Notes: a model not told the origin generated them from the letters alone. DNA of 33,341 bases from Actinomycetes bacterium (GCA_024638645.1 JAHEJX010000036.1:1-33341), one strand, 5' to 3'. Counted from the stretch's first letter, positions 1-7,275 are shown. A program made the numbers and translations.

Positions 1-859
1 GGGCGTTCAGCGAGTAGAGGGCTTTCTGTTGAATCTGGGCTGTGATCTCGGCAGCGAATCCGGCGCTCCTGGGCGCCTCTTGCACTATCACGACTCGGCC
101 CGTGCGCTGTGCCGAATCGATGACGAGCTCGGCGTCGAATGGCACCAGTGACCGCACGTCGATGACGTCGACCGAAATGCCCTGTGCGCCGAGTTGGTCG
201 GCTGCTGCGGTCACCTCGCGCATCATCGAGCCGTATCCGATCAGGGTGACGTCTGTTCCCTCGCGCAGGTGAGCAGCAACGCCGAGCGGTACCCGGTACG
301 CCTCCTTCGGCACGTCCTGTTTGATCGAGCGATAGAGGCGGATGGGCTCCAGGAAGATCACGGGATCAGGATCTTCAACTGCGCTCAAGAGCATGCCCTT
401 GGCGTCGTACGGCGTTGAGGGGACGACAACCTTGACCCCCGGTGCCTGGACATAGATTGCTTCGGCGGACTCCGAGTGATGTTCGGCGGCGCCGATACCG
501 GCTCCATAGGGGATGCGGATCACCATGGGGGCAGTGAACCGACCGCGAGAACGGTTGCGAATCCGAGCGACGTGGTTGATGACCTGGTCGAACGCCGGAT
601 AGGAGAAACCCATGAACTGGATCTCCGCGATCGGTTTCAGGCCAGTGACCGCCATGCCGAATGCAGCACCGACGATGCCAGATTCGGCCACCGGGGCATC
701 GATCACTCGATCCTCGCCGTATTTGGCTTGCAGTCCGTCGCTGACTCTGAACACACCGCCCGTGGCACCCACGTCTTCGCCGATCAAAACCACGTTCGCA
801 TCTTCGAGGGCAATCGTGAGCGCCGAGTTGAGGGCCTGGGCAATGTTCAACTCAGGCAT
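1..859 (-). CDS. pdhB: 2-oxoacid dehydrogenase E1 component, beta subunit (partial, C-terminus beyond window)
   Basis: Reading the minus strand from ATG at 859 gives an open frame of 286 codons to the window edge. It starts MPELNIAQALNSALTIALED, the usual opening of E1 beta subunits of pyruvate or branched-chain 2-oxoacid dehydrogenases. Further on are LIGEDVGATGGVF (thiamine diphosphate-contacting region), EIQFMGFSYPAFDQ and the AEHHSE stretch, all family landmarks. With the alpha subunit it would form the alpha2beta2 E1 that decarboxylates a 2-oxoacid and hands the acyl group to lipoyl-E2. Its start overlaps the end of the alpha gene by 8 bp (852-859), indicating translational coupling. About 40 residues should lie beyond the window, and an E2 gene would be expected there. 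The substrate, pyruvate or branched-chain oxoacid, cannot be decided from this subunit. Confidence 0.93.
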   Translation of the reverse strand, partial: MPELNIAQALNSALTIALEDANVVLIGEDVGATGGVFRVSDGLQAKYGEDRVIDAPVAESGIVGAAFGMAVTGLKPIAEIQFMGFSYPAFDQVINHVARIRNRSRGRFTAPMVIRIPYGAGIGAAEHHSESAEAIYVQAPGVKVVVPSTPYDAKGMLLSAVEDPDPVIFLEPIRLYRSIKQDVPKEAYRVPLGVAAHLREGTDVTLIGYGSMMREVTAAADQLGAQGISVDVIDVRSLVPFDAELVIDSAQRTGRVVIVQEAPRSAGFAAEITAQIQQKALYSLNA

Positions 860-1889
860 GGCGCTCCGCATCAGCCAGCTGCTCGTCGAGCTGCACGGTC
901 GACCTTTCGTACATCGCCCCGAACATCTCGGCAGGTGTGAAAGGCTCGAGCGCCTCAGCTTCGGCGACCGCCGCTTCGACTCTCTGCGACTCTGTCTCCT
1001 CGATTTGCGACTGCCACGCTTGGTCCCAAACATCGTTGGCGGCGAGGTATTTGCGCACTCTTTCGAGCGGGTCACGATGGCGCCACCCCTCGACCTCGTG
1101 GTCGCTCCGGTAGCGGCCTGCATCGTCTGTGGTGGTGTGGGAAGACATGCGGTACGTAAGCGCTTCGATCAAGGTTGCGCCTTCGCCGCGCCGAGCTCGC
1201 GCCACGGCGTCCGCAGTTGCCTCGTAGACGGCCAGCAGGTCGTTGCCGTCTATTAGGACGCCCGGCATCCCGTAGCCGTCCGCCTTTTGGGCAATTGTCG
1301 CCGAAGCAGTTTGCCGCTCTCTTGGCATTGAAATGGCCCACCCGTTGTTCTGGCAGAAGAAGACCGTTGGCGTCTTGAACACGCCTGCGAAGTTCATTGC
1401 CTCGTGAAAATCGCCTTCGGAGGTGGCACCGTCTCCGAATAGGGTGAGGACGACTCCGTCGGAGCCTTGGAGTCGCTCGCCCCATCCCAGGCCGACGGCG
1501 TGGATCATATGTCCGCCGACAGTGATCGATGGCGGCAGCACTCGAACTCCCTGCGGCGCGGCGCCGCCGCGTTCGTCGCCGGTCCGTCCCAAGATCAGAT
1601 TGCGCCACGTGTAGCCGTGGAACCACATGGCGCCGGCGTCGCGGTATGTCCCGACGACCCAGTCGCTCCGCTGCAGCGGGGCAACGGAGCCGATCTGGCA
1701 GGCTTCCTGACCCTCGAAGGATGCATAGGTAGCAAGGCGGCCCTGCCGCTGCATTGCCGACGCCTTGTGGTCGTACACCCGGGCCGACAGCATCGCCTGA
1801 TAGAGCCGTTGGACCTCGTTGAGATCGAGAGGCGACTCCCCCAGCAATTCGCCTTCGACATCGAGGATCTGGCGGACTTCGGTCGACAT
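852..1889 (-). CDS. pdhA: 2-oxoacid dehydrogenase E1 component, alpha subunit
   Basis: This is a 345-residue protein of normal family length. The thiamine diphosphate/Mg motif is complete: GDG at residues 152-154 and NN at 181-182, separated by the typical EGDFHEAMNFAGVF segment. The phosphorylation-loop region YRMSSHTTTDDAGRYR resembles branched-chain/actinobacterial E1 alpha more than the YRYHGHSMSDP form of classical pyruvate dehydrogenase. A bkdA-type role is therefore as likely as pdhA. It works with the overlapping downstream beta subunit in the cytoplasm to decarboxylate a 2-oxoacid. The ATG at 1889 has no Shine-Dalgarno sequence. A TANNNT box (TAGCCT, 1897-1902) lies 7 nt upstream, suggesting a leaderless mRNA. 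Confidence 0.94.
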   Translation of the reverse strand: MSTEVRQILDVEGELLGESPLDLNEVQRLYQAMLSARVYDHKASAMQRQGRLATYASFEGQEACQIGSVAPLQRSDWVVGTYRDAGAMWFHGYTWRNLILGRTGDERGGAAPQGVRVLPPSITVGGHMIHAVGLGWGERLQGSDGVVLTLFGDGATSEGDFHEAMNFAGVFKTPTVFFCQNNGWAISMPRERQTASATIAQKADGYGMPGVLIDGNDLLAVYEATADAVARARRGEGATLIEALTYRMSSHTTTDDAGRYRSDHEVEGWRHRDPLERVRKYLAANDVWDQAWQSQIEETESQRVEAAVAEAEALEPFTPAEMFGAMYERSTVQLDEQLADAERHA

Positions 1890-1896
1890 GCGCGGC

Positions 1897-1902
1897 AGGC
1901 TA
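1897..1902 (-). promoter_or_regulatory. putative -10 box of the E1 alpha gene
   Basis: On the minus strand TAGCCT sits 7 nt before the ATG at 1889, and there is no ribosome binding site. This fits a leaderless transcript starting at or next to the ATG. No clear -35 hexamer is seen, because a hairpin occupies that region. Confidence 0.4.
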
Positions 1903-1913
1903 ACTGATCGTCA

Positions 1914-1946
1914 GTGGTGCCCCACAAAAGCGGCGCGGGGCACCAC
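1914..1946 (-). terminator. perfect 10-bp hairpin between lipoprotein gene and E1 alpha
   Basis: GTGGTGCCCC (1914-1923) and GGGGCACCAC (1937-1946) are exact inverted repeats around a 13-nt loop. The hairpin lies about 75 nt downstream of the stop at 2021 and just upstream of the E1 alpha promoter region. No T-run follows on the minus strand, so it would be a U-tract-less terminator or an mRNA-stabilising element. The rest of the 1890-2020 gap shows nothing convincing apart from a short GTG-started frame of about 35 codons. Confidence 0.45.
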
Positions 1947-2020
1947 GACGGCGCGCCGCCAGCCGCGAACAGAATTGACCAGGGCGACGTCGTCGGCAGC
2001 TTCCCCATCTGAGATCGGCA

Positions 2021-2496
2021 CTACGGAACCGAAGTCGTAACGGTCACTCCGGCGTCCTCGGGCGAGATTTCGATCCATCTGTCGTTGTTCAACGCGAAGA
2101 AAAAGGTCTTGCCGATGCCCTCAAACCGACCTCGAGATGCAAAGACATCGACGCCGAAGATCGCAGCTGGGTAAGAGACCTCCCGGCTGCTGCGCAGCAT
2201 GGTGCCACCGTCGACGTAGCGGCCGTCATCTCCAATCAGGTCGAGCTCGTCTTCGTCGCTGAGCGGGGTGGCCTCGACTCCAAACAGCGTTGCGATCTCG
2301 GCGATCACTGCAGGATCTGTGGAATCTGCCACGTAGATAGGCGAACCTTCGCAGTCCACCTCGCGGCATGCCGCCATGATCGCGCGCGCGCCTGGACTTC
2401 CACTAAGTCGGCCTCGTATATGGGTGTATGACATGAACCGAGCGGCCAGACCAAGATCGACACCGCAACCGACAGGCCAACGAGTCGCCCGAGCAC
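2021..2496 (-). pseudogene. putative small lipoprotein, reading frame interrupted at a GC-dinucleotide repeat
   Basis: Two minus-strand frames join into one plausible protein. The first starts at GTG 2496, 6 nt after a good GAGGG ribosome binding site and 12 nt after the ftsK stop. It encodes a lipoprotein signal peptide, MLGRLVGLSVAVSILVWPLGSC, with lipobox LGSC. It stays sensible for about 15 residues (HTPIYEADLVEVQ) and then degenerates. The second frame (in frame 2434-2021) carries the rest: AACREVDCEGSPIYVADSTD and about 85 more acidic, well-composed residues, ending at 2021. They meet at a GCGCGCGCGC run near 2387-2396, where loss of one GC pair would fuse them in frame as VEVQARAIMAACREV. 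I do not recognise the family. Either the gene is broken, or it varies by slippage, or the run is an assembly/sequencing error. Alternatively the 137-codon frame is used alone without a signal peptide. Confidence 0.6.
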
Positions 2497-2508
2497 GGAG
2501 ATCCCTCG

Positions 2509-4758
2509 CTAGCCGGATCCGGAGCCGATGGTCGCCTCGAGGTCTTCCGGCGAGAGCAGCACAGAGCGGGCCTTGGAACCTTCCGACGGTCCGACGATGC
2601 CGCGCATTTCGAGGATGTCCATCACTCGGCCGGCTCTGGCAAAGCCGATGCGGAGCTTGCGTTGCAGCATCGAAGTCGAGCCGAGCTGGCTGCGAACCAC
2701 TAGCTCGATGGCCTGGTTGATGATCTCCGGGTCCTCGCCGTCGAACTTCTCGTCGGCTGCCTCCTTCTTCGCCGCCACCTCGAATACTTCCTCGTCTCGG
2801 TACTGCGCCTTGCGTTGTTGTTTGACCCAGTCAACGACCGCGTGGACTTCAGCCTCCGAGACGAACGCGCCCTGGATCCGTTCCGGCTTCGGATCGTGTG
2901 CCGTCACTACGAGCATGTCGCCGAGCCCGACGAGCTTTTCGGCTCCGGCGCTGTCGATGATTACTCGCGAGTCCGTCTGTGATGCGACTGAGAACGCAAG
3001 GCGGCTCGGCACGTTGGCCTTGATGACACCTGTGATGACGTTGACCGATGGCCGCTGCGTCGCAAGAACGAGGTGGATGCCCACTGCGCGGGCCATTTGC
3101 GCGATGCGCACGATGGAGTCCTCGACAATGCGGCCGGCCACCATCATCAGGTCGTTCAACTCGTCGACGATGACCACGATGTACGGGAAGCGGTCGAAGG
3201 CTTCCCTGTCCAGCTGTTCCGTGTCCCACTTTTCGCGATAGCTGACGATGTCGCGGACGCCGGCGTCTGCCACGAGCTCGTAGCGACGGTCCATCTCCGA
3301 GACGGCCCATTGCAGGGCGTCGGCGGCTTTCTTGGGATTGGTGATGACCCGAGTGAGCAGATGCGGTACACCGTTGTACTGGCCGAGCTCAACGCGCTTC
3401 GGGTCGACCAGGATCAGCTTCACCTCTTCAGGCGTGGCCCTCATCAGAATCGACGTCACGAGCGAGTTGATACAGCTCGACTTGCCGGCACCGGTGGCGC
3501 CGGCGATCAGCACGTGCGGCAGTGCATCGAGCTTCAGCAGGCGGTTGTTCCCCGATATGTCTTGGCCGAGGCCGATGCGCATTGGATCGGGGTCGTGCTG
3601 CGCCTCGGAGCTGGACAGGATGTCTCCGAGGGTGACGAGCTTGCGGCTGCGGTTCGGCACTTCGATACCGATGGCGCTCTTGCCTGGTATCGGTGCCAGG
3701 ATCCGGACATCTGCGGTTGCCATGGCGTATGCAATGTCGTTGGACAGGCCCGTAACACGCGAGACTTTTACGCCGGGTGCCAGCTCGATTTCGTAGCGAG
3801 TGACCGTTGGGCCGGGGACGATCTTGGTGAGCCGGGCATCGACTCCGTGCTGGTGCAGCGCACGCTCCAGCTCGACAGCGGCCTGTTCCAGCGAGCGACG
3901 GTTGTGGCCGCCGGCCTCGCTGTTGTGGAGCAGCTCGAGCGGGGGCAGGCTGAACTTGCCCGCTGGAGCCGAAACCGGCTTGGGTCGGGCAGGCTGCTTC
4001 GGCTTCGCCTTCTTCGGTGCGGACTTCTCGATCTCTACCTTGGGAGGTCCGCCGCGCTTGGGAGCGGAAGCCGGCGCGGCGATCTCAACCGGTGGCGGCT
4101 CGTACCGGGCGGTGGGCACCACCATCTGCGGCGGCGAGAAGTAGCGACGCACGGCGCGGAAACCCGTCATGAATGACGCGGCGACATCGCGCATCGTCGC
4201 GCGGGTCATGACCAGCGCACCCATCATGGTGATGGCGAACAGCACCAAGAACGCTCCCCAGAATCCAATGAGGCGGCGCATTGGGAACGAGACCAAGGAG
4301 CCGATAACGCCGCCACGTGTCTTGACCGACTCGATCGATTCGGCGAGCGAGATCGTTCCGGTCATCAGGTGATACATCGAAAGCGATGCCAGGAAAGTGA
4401 CGCCGAGCCCGAGCGCGAGCTTCACGTAGTCGGGACGGGGCATTGGCCCTAGAAGTGCCGCTCCGACGATGGCGAGCACTAGGGGCACGAGAGCAGCCCA
4501 AGTTCCGAAAAGGAAGTGCAGCACCTTGGCCGACACGCTGCCCGCCGGTCCGGCCAGCCCGAAGAACGAAAGAACTATCAGCACACTGAGAACGACTAGG
4601 ACAAGACCCCAGACGTCATCCGTCTGGCGGCCCATCCGCTCCCGTATCCTTTCCCGCATCCCTCGCAGCGCGCTGAGGAACCCGGTGCCGGCACGGCTTT
4701 TCGATTTGCTGGCCCTACTCCGCCCATTACCCCCACGGGTCTTGGTCCGTGTTGGCAT
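2509..4758 (-). CDS. ftsK: DNA translocase FtsK/SpoIIIE
   Basis: This is a 749-residue protein counted from ATG 4758; a TTG 9 nt further upstream is an alternative. It has a basic N-terminus, then about four membrane segments (roughly residues 50-185), a proline/lysine-rich linker (about 205-265) and the RecA-like motor. Walker A GATGAGKS is at about 420-427 and Walker B VVIVDE at about 528-533. A winged-helix gamma domain closes the protein (about 685-749, with SMLQRKLRIGFARAGRVMD) and should bind KOPS-type DNA signals. The role is septum-anchored pumping of chromosome ends during division. TATGGT (4768-4773) lies 9 nt before the ATG with no ribosome binding site, so the message may be nearly leaderless. 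In actinobacteria ftsK often follows rnj, as it does here with two genes inserted. Confidence 0.97.
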   Translation of the reverse strand: MPTRTKTRGGNGRSRASKSKSRAGTGFLSALRGMRERIRERMGRQTDDVWGLVLVVLSVLIVLSFFGLAGPAGSVSAKVLHFLFGTWAALVPLVLAIVGAALLGPMPRPDYVKLALGLGVTFLASLSMYHLMTGTISLAESIESVKTRGGVIGSLVSFPMRRLIGFWGAFLVLFAITMMGALVMTRATMRDVAASFMTGFRAVRRYFSPPQMVVPTARYEPPPVEIAAPASAPKRGGPPKVEIEKSAPKKAKPKQPARPKPVSAPAGKFSLPPLELLHNSEAGGHNRRSLEQAAVELERALHQHGVDARLTKIVPGPTVTRYEIELAPGVKVSRVTGLSNDIAYAMATADVRILAPIPGKSAIGIEVPNRSRKLVTLGDILSSSEAQHDPDPMRIGLGQDISGNNRLLKLDALPHVLIAGATGAGKSSCINSLVTSILMRATPEEVKLILVDPKRVELGQYNGVPHLLTRVITNPKKAADALQWAVSEMDRRYELVADAGVRDIVSYREKWDTEQLDREAFDRFPYIVVIVDELNDLMMVAGRIVEDSIVRIAQMARAVGIHLVLATQRPSVNVITGVIKANVPSRLAFSVASQTDSRVIIDSAGAEKLVGLGDMLVVTAHDPKPERIQGAFVSEAEVHAVVDWVKQQRKAQYRDEEVFEVAAKKEAADEKFDGEDPEIINQAIELVVRSQLGSTSMLQRKLRIGFARAGRVMDILEMRGIVGPSEGSKARSVLLSPEDLEATIGSGSG

Positions 4759-4872
4759 GGGAAACAAACCATACCGGAAGGACGCGCGTGGGCAAATGAC
4801 CCAGCGCGCGATACTGCGCGCGCTCCGCGCGAACCGTTGTGTAGCAATGGTTTTCGCGGTCTTGGAGGTAGC

Positions 4873-4935
4873 TCGTATCTCGTATCTGGTATCTCGGAGC
4901 GCTTCTAGATACGAGATACCGGATACCAGATGCCG
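4873..4935. repeat. inverted heptanucleotide repeat arrays forming a long hairpin
   Basis: Two blocks of 7-nt units face each other. Block 1 (4873-4893) is TCGTATC, TCGTATC, TGGTATC. Block 2 (4908-4935) is GATACGA, GATACCG, GATACCA, GATGCCG, in the opposite orientation. Together they can fold into a 22-bp stem (4875-4896 with 4912-4933) with one C-C mismatch, two G-T pairs and a 15-nt loop. The element sits directly after the SGNH hydrolase stop (4940) and upstream of ftsK. It could end or protect the SGNH transcript; no T-run follows. The remaining 4768-4872 sequence shows no other feature. Confidence 0.75.
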
Positions 4936-4939
4936 CGCC

Positions 4940-5524
4940 TCAAACCTGCCCCAACAGACCCTTTAGATACCCCGCCACCTTGCTCCCCGCATATTCCTTG
5001 CCGGTTTCATTGAAGTGGATTCCGTCTTTGGAAAGCGGATCGAACCTGCAGCGACGTACTTCTTCGTAGAGGTCGTTGATGAAGCATCGGGCCGCGGCGG
5101 CGACGTCGACGAGTGCCTCGTTGTAGGCAACCACGTCTTCGTTGTGACGGACAGAGTCGAGGCTCTTGTGTCGGATATCGTCGACCGGAGTGGTAGTGGC
5201 TACTACGACTGCGGCCACCAACGAGTGGTCGATGAGCCTCTCCACAACCTCCGTCATGTTGTCTCGATACTCATCGATCCCCACCTGAACGGCGAAGTCG
5301 GCGTCGTACAGCCTCTTGATGTCGTGTGCTCCCGCATTGAGGTGGATGACTGTTCGTTCGTGCAAATGGTCGAGGACAAGCCGATCGAGGTTCTGCAGCA
5401 GGAAGCTGCTCGACTGGCAGTTGTCGGCAGGCCCCCACACAAACTGCCTCCGCAACCGCGCCGCCACATACGGCTGATAGGACATCCGAATGGAGTCGCC
5501 GACGAGCGCAACCGTTTCGATCAC
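4940..5524 (-). CDS. SGNH/GDSL-family hydrolase
   Basis: This is a 194-residue protein if started at GTG 5524, placing VIETVALVGDSIRM at the N-terminus as in related proteins. An upstream GTG at 5563 would add 13 residues of unconvincing composition. Block I GDS supplies the nucleophilic serine. Block III reads NAGAHD, so the usual oxyanion Asn of GxND is His, a variant found in a subgroup of SGNH proteins. Block V DGIHFN supplies the catalytic Asp and His. The fold hydrolyses esters or O-acyl groups on lipids, polysaccharides or small molecules. No signal peptide is visible, so it is probably cytoplasmic. The substrate is unknown. It stands alone between the repeat-protein gene and ftsK, flanked by hairpins on both sides. 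Confidence 0.85.
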   Translation of the reverse strand: MIETVALVGDSIRMSYQPYVAARLRRQFVWGPADNCQSSSFLLQNLDRLVLDHLHERTVIHLNAGAHDIKRLYDADFAVQVGIDEYRDNMTEVVERLIDHSLVAAVVVATTTPVDDIRHKSLDSVRHNEDVVAYNEALVDVAAAARCFINDLYEEVRRCRFDPLSKDGIHFNETGKEYAGSKVAGYLKGLLGQV

Positions 5525-5573
5525 CGGAGTATCTAAACATCCCGCGCTGCAACCGCTTGGCACCTCACGCGGT

Positions 5574-5599
5574 GGGCCGCAGCATTGCTGCTGCGGCCC
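5574..5599 (-). terminator. 11-bp perfect hairpin downstream of the repeat-protein gene
   Basis: GGGCCGCAGCA (5574-5584) pairs exactly with TGCTGCGGCCC (5589-5599) across a TTGC tetraloop. It lies 30 nt after the stop at 5630 and before the SGNH gene. It lacks a T-run on the minus strand but is strong enough to be a U-tract-less terminator of the actinobacterial type. Confidence 0.65.
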
Positions 5600-5629
5600 T
5601 GATTGTCTACGAGCGAATAACGCTTGCTT

Positions 5630-6457
5630 TTACTCGGTGTCCTGGTCGCCCTTGAGGATCCCCTTGACACCGTCGACGCCACTGGCGGCAACGTCGCGTA
5701 CCGCATGGACGGCAGACTCGCCGATCTTCTCGGCGGCCTCGAGGGCCCCAGCCGCAGCGGCCGAAGCAGCATCAGCAGAGCTGACACCGATCTTCTTGGC
5801 TCCGGCAATGGCACCAGAGATGGCACCGGTCGCTACGTCGGTAACACTCGTGCCAACCTCACCTGCACCGGCAACGAGACCCTTGGCAGTGTTCTTGACC
5901 GCCTCGAGAGCATCGCCTCCGATTTCAGCGGCACCGGCCATGGCGCCCGATACGGTGCTGCGGGCGGCCCCGATGACGTCGCCTCCGACGTCCTTCACGC
6001 CGCCGATAACCGAACGGCCCAGAGCGGTGGCACCGTCCGCCATCGAGATGCCGGTCGACTTGGTCGCAACGATCACGCCCTCTGCAATGCCGGCAGCCGT
6101 CTTGGTGACATCAGAGCCAACGCCGCCTGTGCCTTTGATGGCAGCACGGATGACGTCTGAGAGCGTGCCCACTGTGAGCGTCGCTACCTCGCCAACGCCC
6201 TCGACAAGTCCGACTATCAGCCCCTTGGCGGTGCGGACCAAACCCGTTCCTACGTCGCTCACTGCGGTGAAGGCGCCACCGGCGACACCGCTGGCGACAT
6301 CGAGCACTGCGCCGCCGGCTTCGCCGGCGCTCTTCAGCGTGGTCACGACGGTGTCGCGAGCCACATCTGCCACACCCTTGACGATGCTGCCGGTGCCCGA
6401 GAGCACCGAGTTGACGCTCGATGCGACCCGGCCGGTCGTCTCTTTGGTGTTTGCCAT
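5630..6457 (-). CDS. protein made of twelve gapless 22-residue Gly/Ala/Val repeats (LEA- or apolipoprotein-like)
   Basis: This 275-residue protein has the exact layout 9 + 12 x 22 + 2. After MANTKETTG every 22 residues the pattern returns with no gaps, for example AVKNTAKGLVAGAGEVGTSV.. and VATGAISGAIAGAKKIGVSS... A loose consensus is (A/V)A-x-x-(x)3-G-(A/V)-x-x-G-(A/V)-x-x-(I/V/A)-G-x-x-(A/V)-x-D. Twenty-two residues equal two 11-mers, the period of LEA group 3 proteins, synuclein and apolipoprotein A helices, which lie flat on membranes or lipid. Glycine content is higher than in those families. There is no signal peptide and no Cys, His is rare, and charge is low. The start is secure: ATG 6457 has an AGGAG site 9 nt upstream (GGAGGAGAA). 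I know no function; coating of membranes, storage granules or desiccation protection are guesses. Confidence 0.85.
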   Translation of the reverse strand: MANTKETTGRVASSVNSVLSGTGSIVKGVADVARDTVVTTLKSAGEAGGAVLDVASGVAGGAFTAVSDVGTGLVRTAKGLIVGLVEGVGEVATLTVGTLSDVIRAAIKGTGGVGSDVTKTAAGIAEGVIVATKSTGISMADGATALGRSVIGGVKDVGGDVIGAARSTVSGAMAGAAEIGGDALEAVKNTAKGLVAGAGEVGTSVTDVATGAISGAIAGAKKIGVSSADAASAAAAGALEAAEKIGESAVHAVRDVAASGVDGVKGILKGDQDTE

Positions 6458-6479
6458 CTAGAGGTTCTCCTCCCTCATC

Positions 6480-6498
6480 GGCGATCCACTTGATCGCC
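6480..6498. promoter_or_regulatory. perfect palindrome upstream of the repeat-protein gene (candidate operator)
   Basis: GGCGATC (6480-6486) and GATCGCC (6492-6498) are exact inverted repeats around CACTT. They lie 23-41 nt upstream of ATG 6457, in the gap shared with the divergent LuxR-type gene. It could be a regulator site or a 5'-UTR hairpin. A second, weaker inverted repeat, CCTGCC/GGCAGG, is at 6579-6597. Confidence 0.4.
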
Positions 6499-6624
6499 TG
6501 CTGAGACGAGCATGGCCGAACGGGGCCCGATCGTCCATGACCGACATTCGCAGATTCCCGACGAGAATCCGGTCTGTGCCTGCCCTGGGCTGGCAGGGTC
6601 CCGCCAACGATTCCGCGGGAGCTC

Positions 6625-6630
6625 TAGGAT
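6625..6630 (+). promoter_or_regulatory. putative -10 box of the LuxR-type regulator
   Basis: TAGGAT lies 6 nt before the GTG at 6637. The sequence between is too short for a normal ribosome binding site, so a leaderless message is likely. Confidence 0.4.
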
Positions 6631-6636
6631 CGGAAG

Positions 6637-7275
6637 GTGACGGTTCAGCGTGTCGGTGTCAGCGGGGGCACACCAACCTGGCGTCGCGGCATCATCGCGG
6701 TACTCGACGAGGCGGGCCATGCGGTAGCAGAGCTGCCCACGCTCGGAAGGTGGCGTCCGGGCAAAGGCGGCACCGCGGTGATCGTCCACATCGACAGCTC
6801 CGACGAACTCGAGCATGTCACTGAGTTTCGCAACGAACATCCGCACATCGCGGTGATAACTGTGAGCCCTGAAGTTGGAGTCGCGGAATTCGCGGCATCC
6901 ATAAGAGCCGGAGCGGCATCGGCAGTCCCCGAGGACGTGCCCATTGACACTCTCGTCACGGTTCTCGAACACGTCACGACCGGTATGTCTTCGGCTCCCC
7001 CGCCGATAATGCGGGCGATGGCGATGCGAGTCGCCGCGGGATTCGGCGAGGCACTCTCGATTGACCAGGTCGACGTGGAACGCCTCAGGGCACTGGCGAA
7101 CGGATGGACCGTGGCCCAGATTGCGAGTGAAGCCGGATTCTCAGAAAGAGAGATGTTCCGACTGCTGAATACCTTGTATGGGCGGCTCGGCGTGAAGAAC
7201 CGCACCGAGGCCATACTCTGGGCGTCGCGCCACGGATTCCTCGACGAACCCGAATCGGCGGCTGGTCGGGCCTAG
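6637..7275 (+). CDS. LuxR/NarL-type response-regulator-like protein with degenerate receiver
   Basis: This is a 212-residue protein from GTG 6637. The C-terminal part (about 148-205) is a GerE/LuxR helix-turn-helix: LRALANGWTVAQIASEAGFS followed by LNTLYGRLGVKNRTEAILWA. The N-terminal 120 residues follow the receiver fold (TWRRGIIAVLDEAG.. and AASIRAGAASAVPEDVPI) but lack the usual acidic pocket at the start of the domain. The conserved Lys of the LLK motif is replaced (VPED). It is therefore probably not controlled by ordinary phosphotransfer, and no histidine kinase is nearby. It is transcribed away from the 22-residue-repeat gene and may control it; that is inference from position only. 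Its TAG stop shares a CTAG with the stop of rnj. Confidence 0.82.
   Translation: MTVQRVGVSGGTPTWRRGIIAVLDEAGHAVAELPTLGRWRPGKGGTAVIVHIDSSDELEHVTEFRNEHPHIAVITVSPEVGVAEFAASIRAGAASAVPEDVPIDTLVTVLEHVTTGMSSAPPPIMRAMAMRVAAGFGEALSIDQVDVERLRALANGWTVAQIASEAGFSEREMFRLLNTLYGRLGVKNRTEAILWASRHGFLDEPESAAGRA

Noticed and set aside
1950-2020. Small GTG-started minus-strand frame of about 35 codons running into the 1914-1946 hairpin
   Set aside because: It has no ribosome binding site, no family resemblance and is too short to support.
3073-4176. Plus-strand frame of 367 codons
   Set aside because: It lies wholly inside ftsK on the other strand; the product shows no motif and is a codon-bias shadow.
4873-4935. 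Possible CRISPR array
   Set aside because: The repeats are only 7 nt long, contiguous and in two orientations, with no spacers and no cas genes.
5490-6461. Long plus-strand frame of 323 codons rich in Pro, Ser, Thr and Ala
   Set aside because: It is the exact antisense of the 22-residue-repeat gene; its low-complexity composition is the complement of Gly/Ala/Val codons. The minus frame has a strong ribosome binding site and this one has none.
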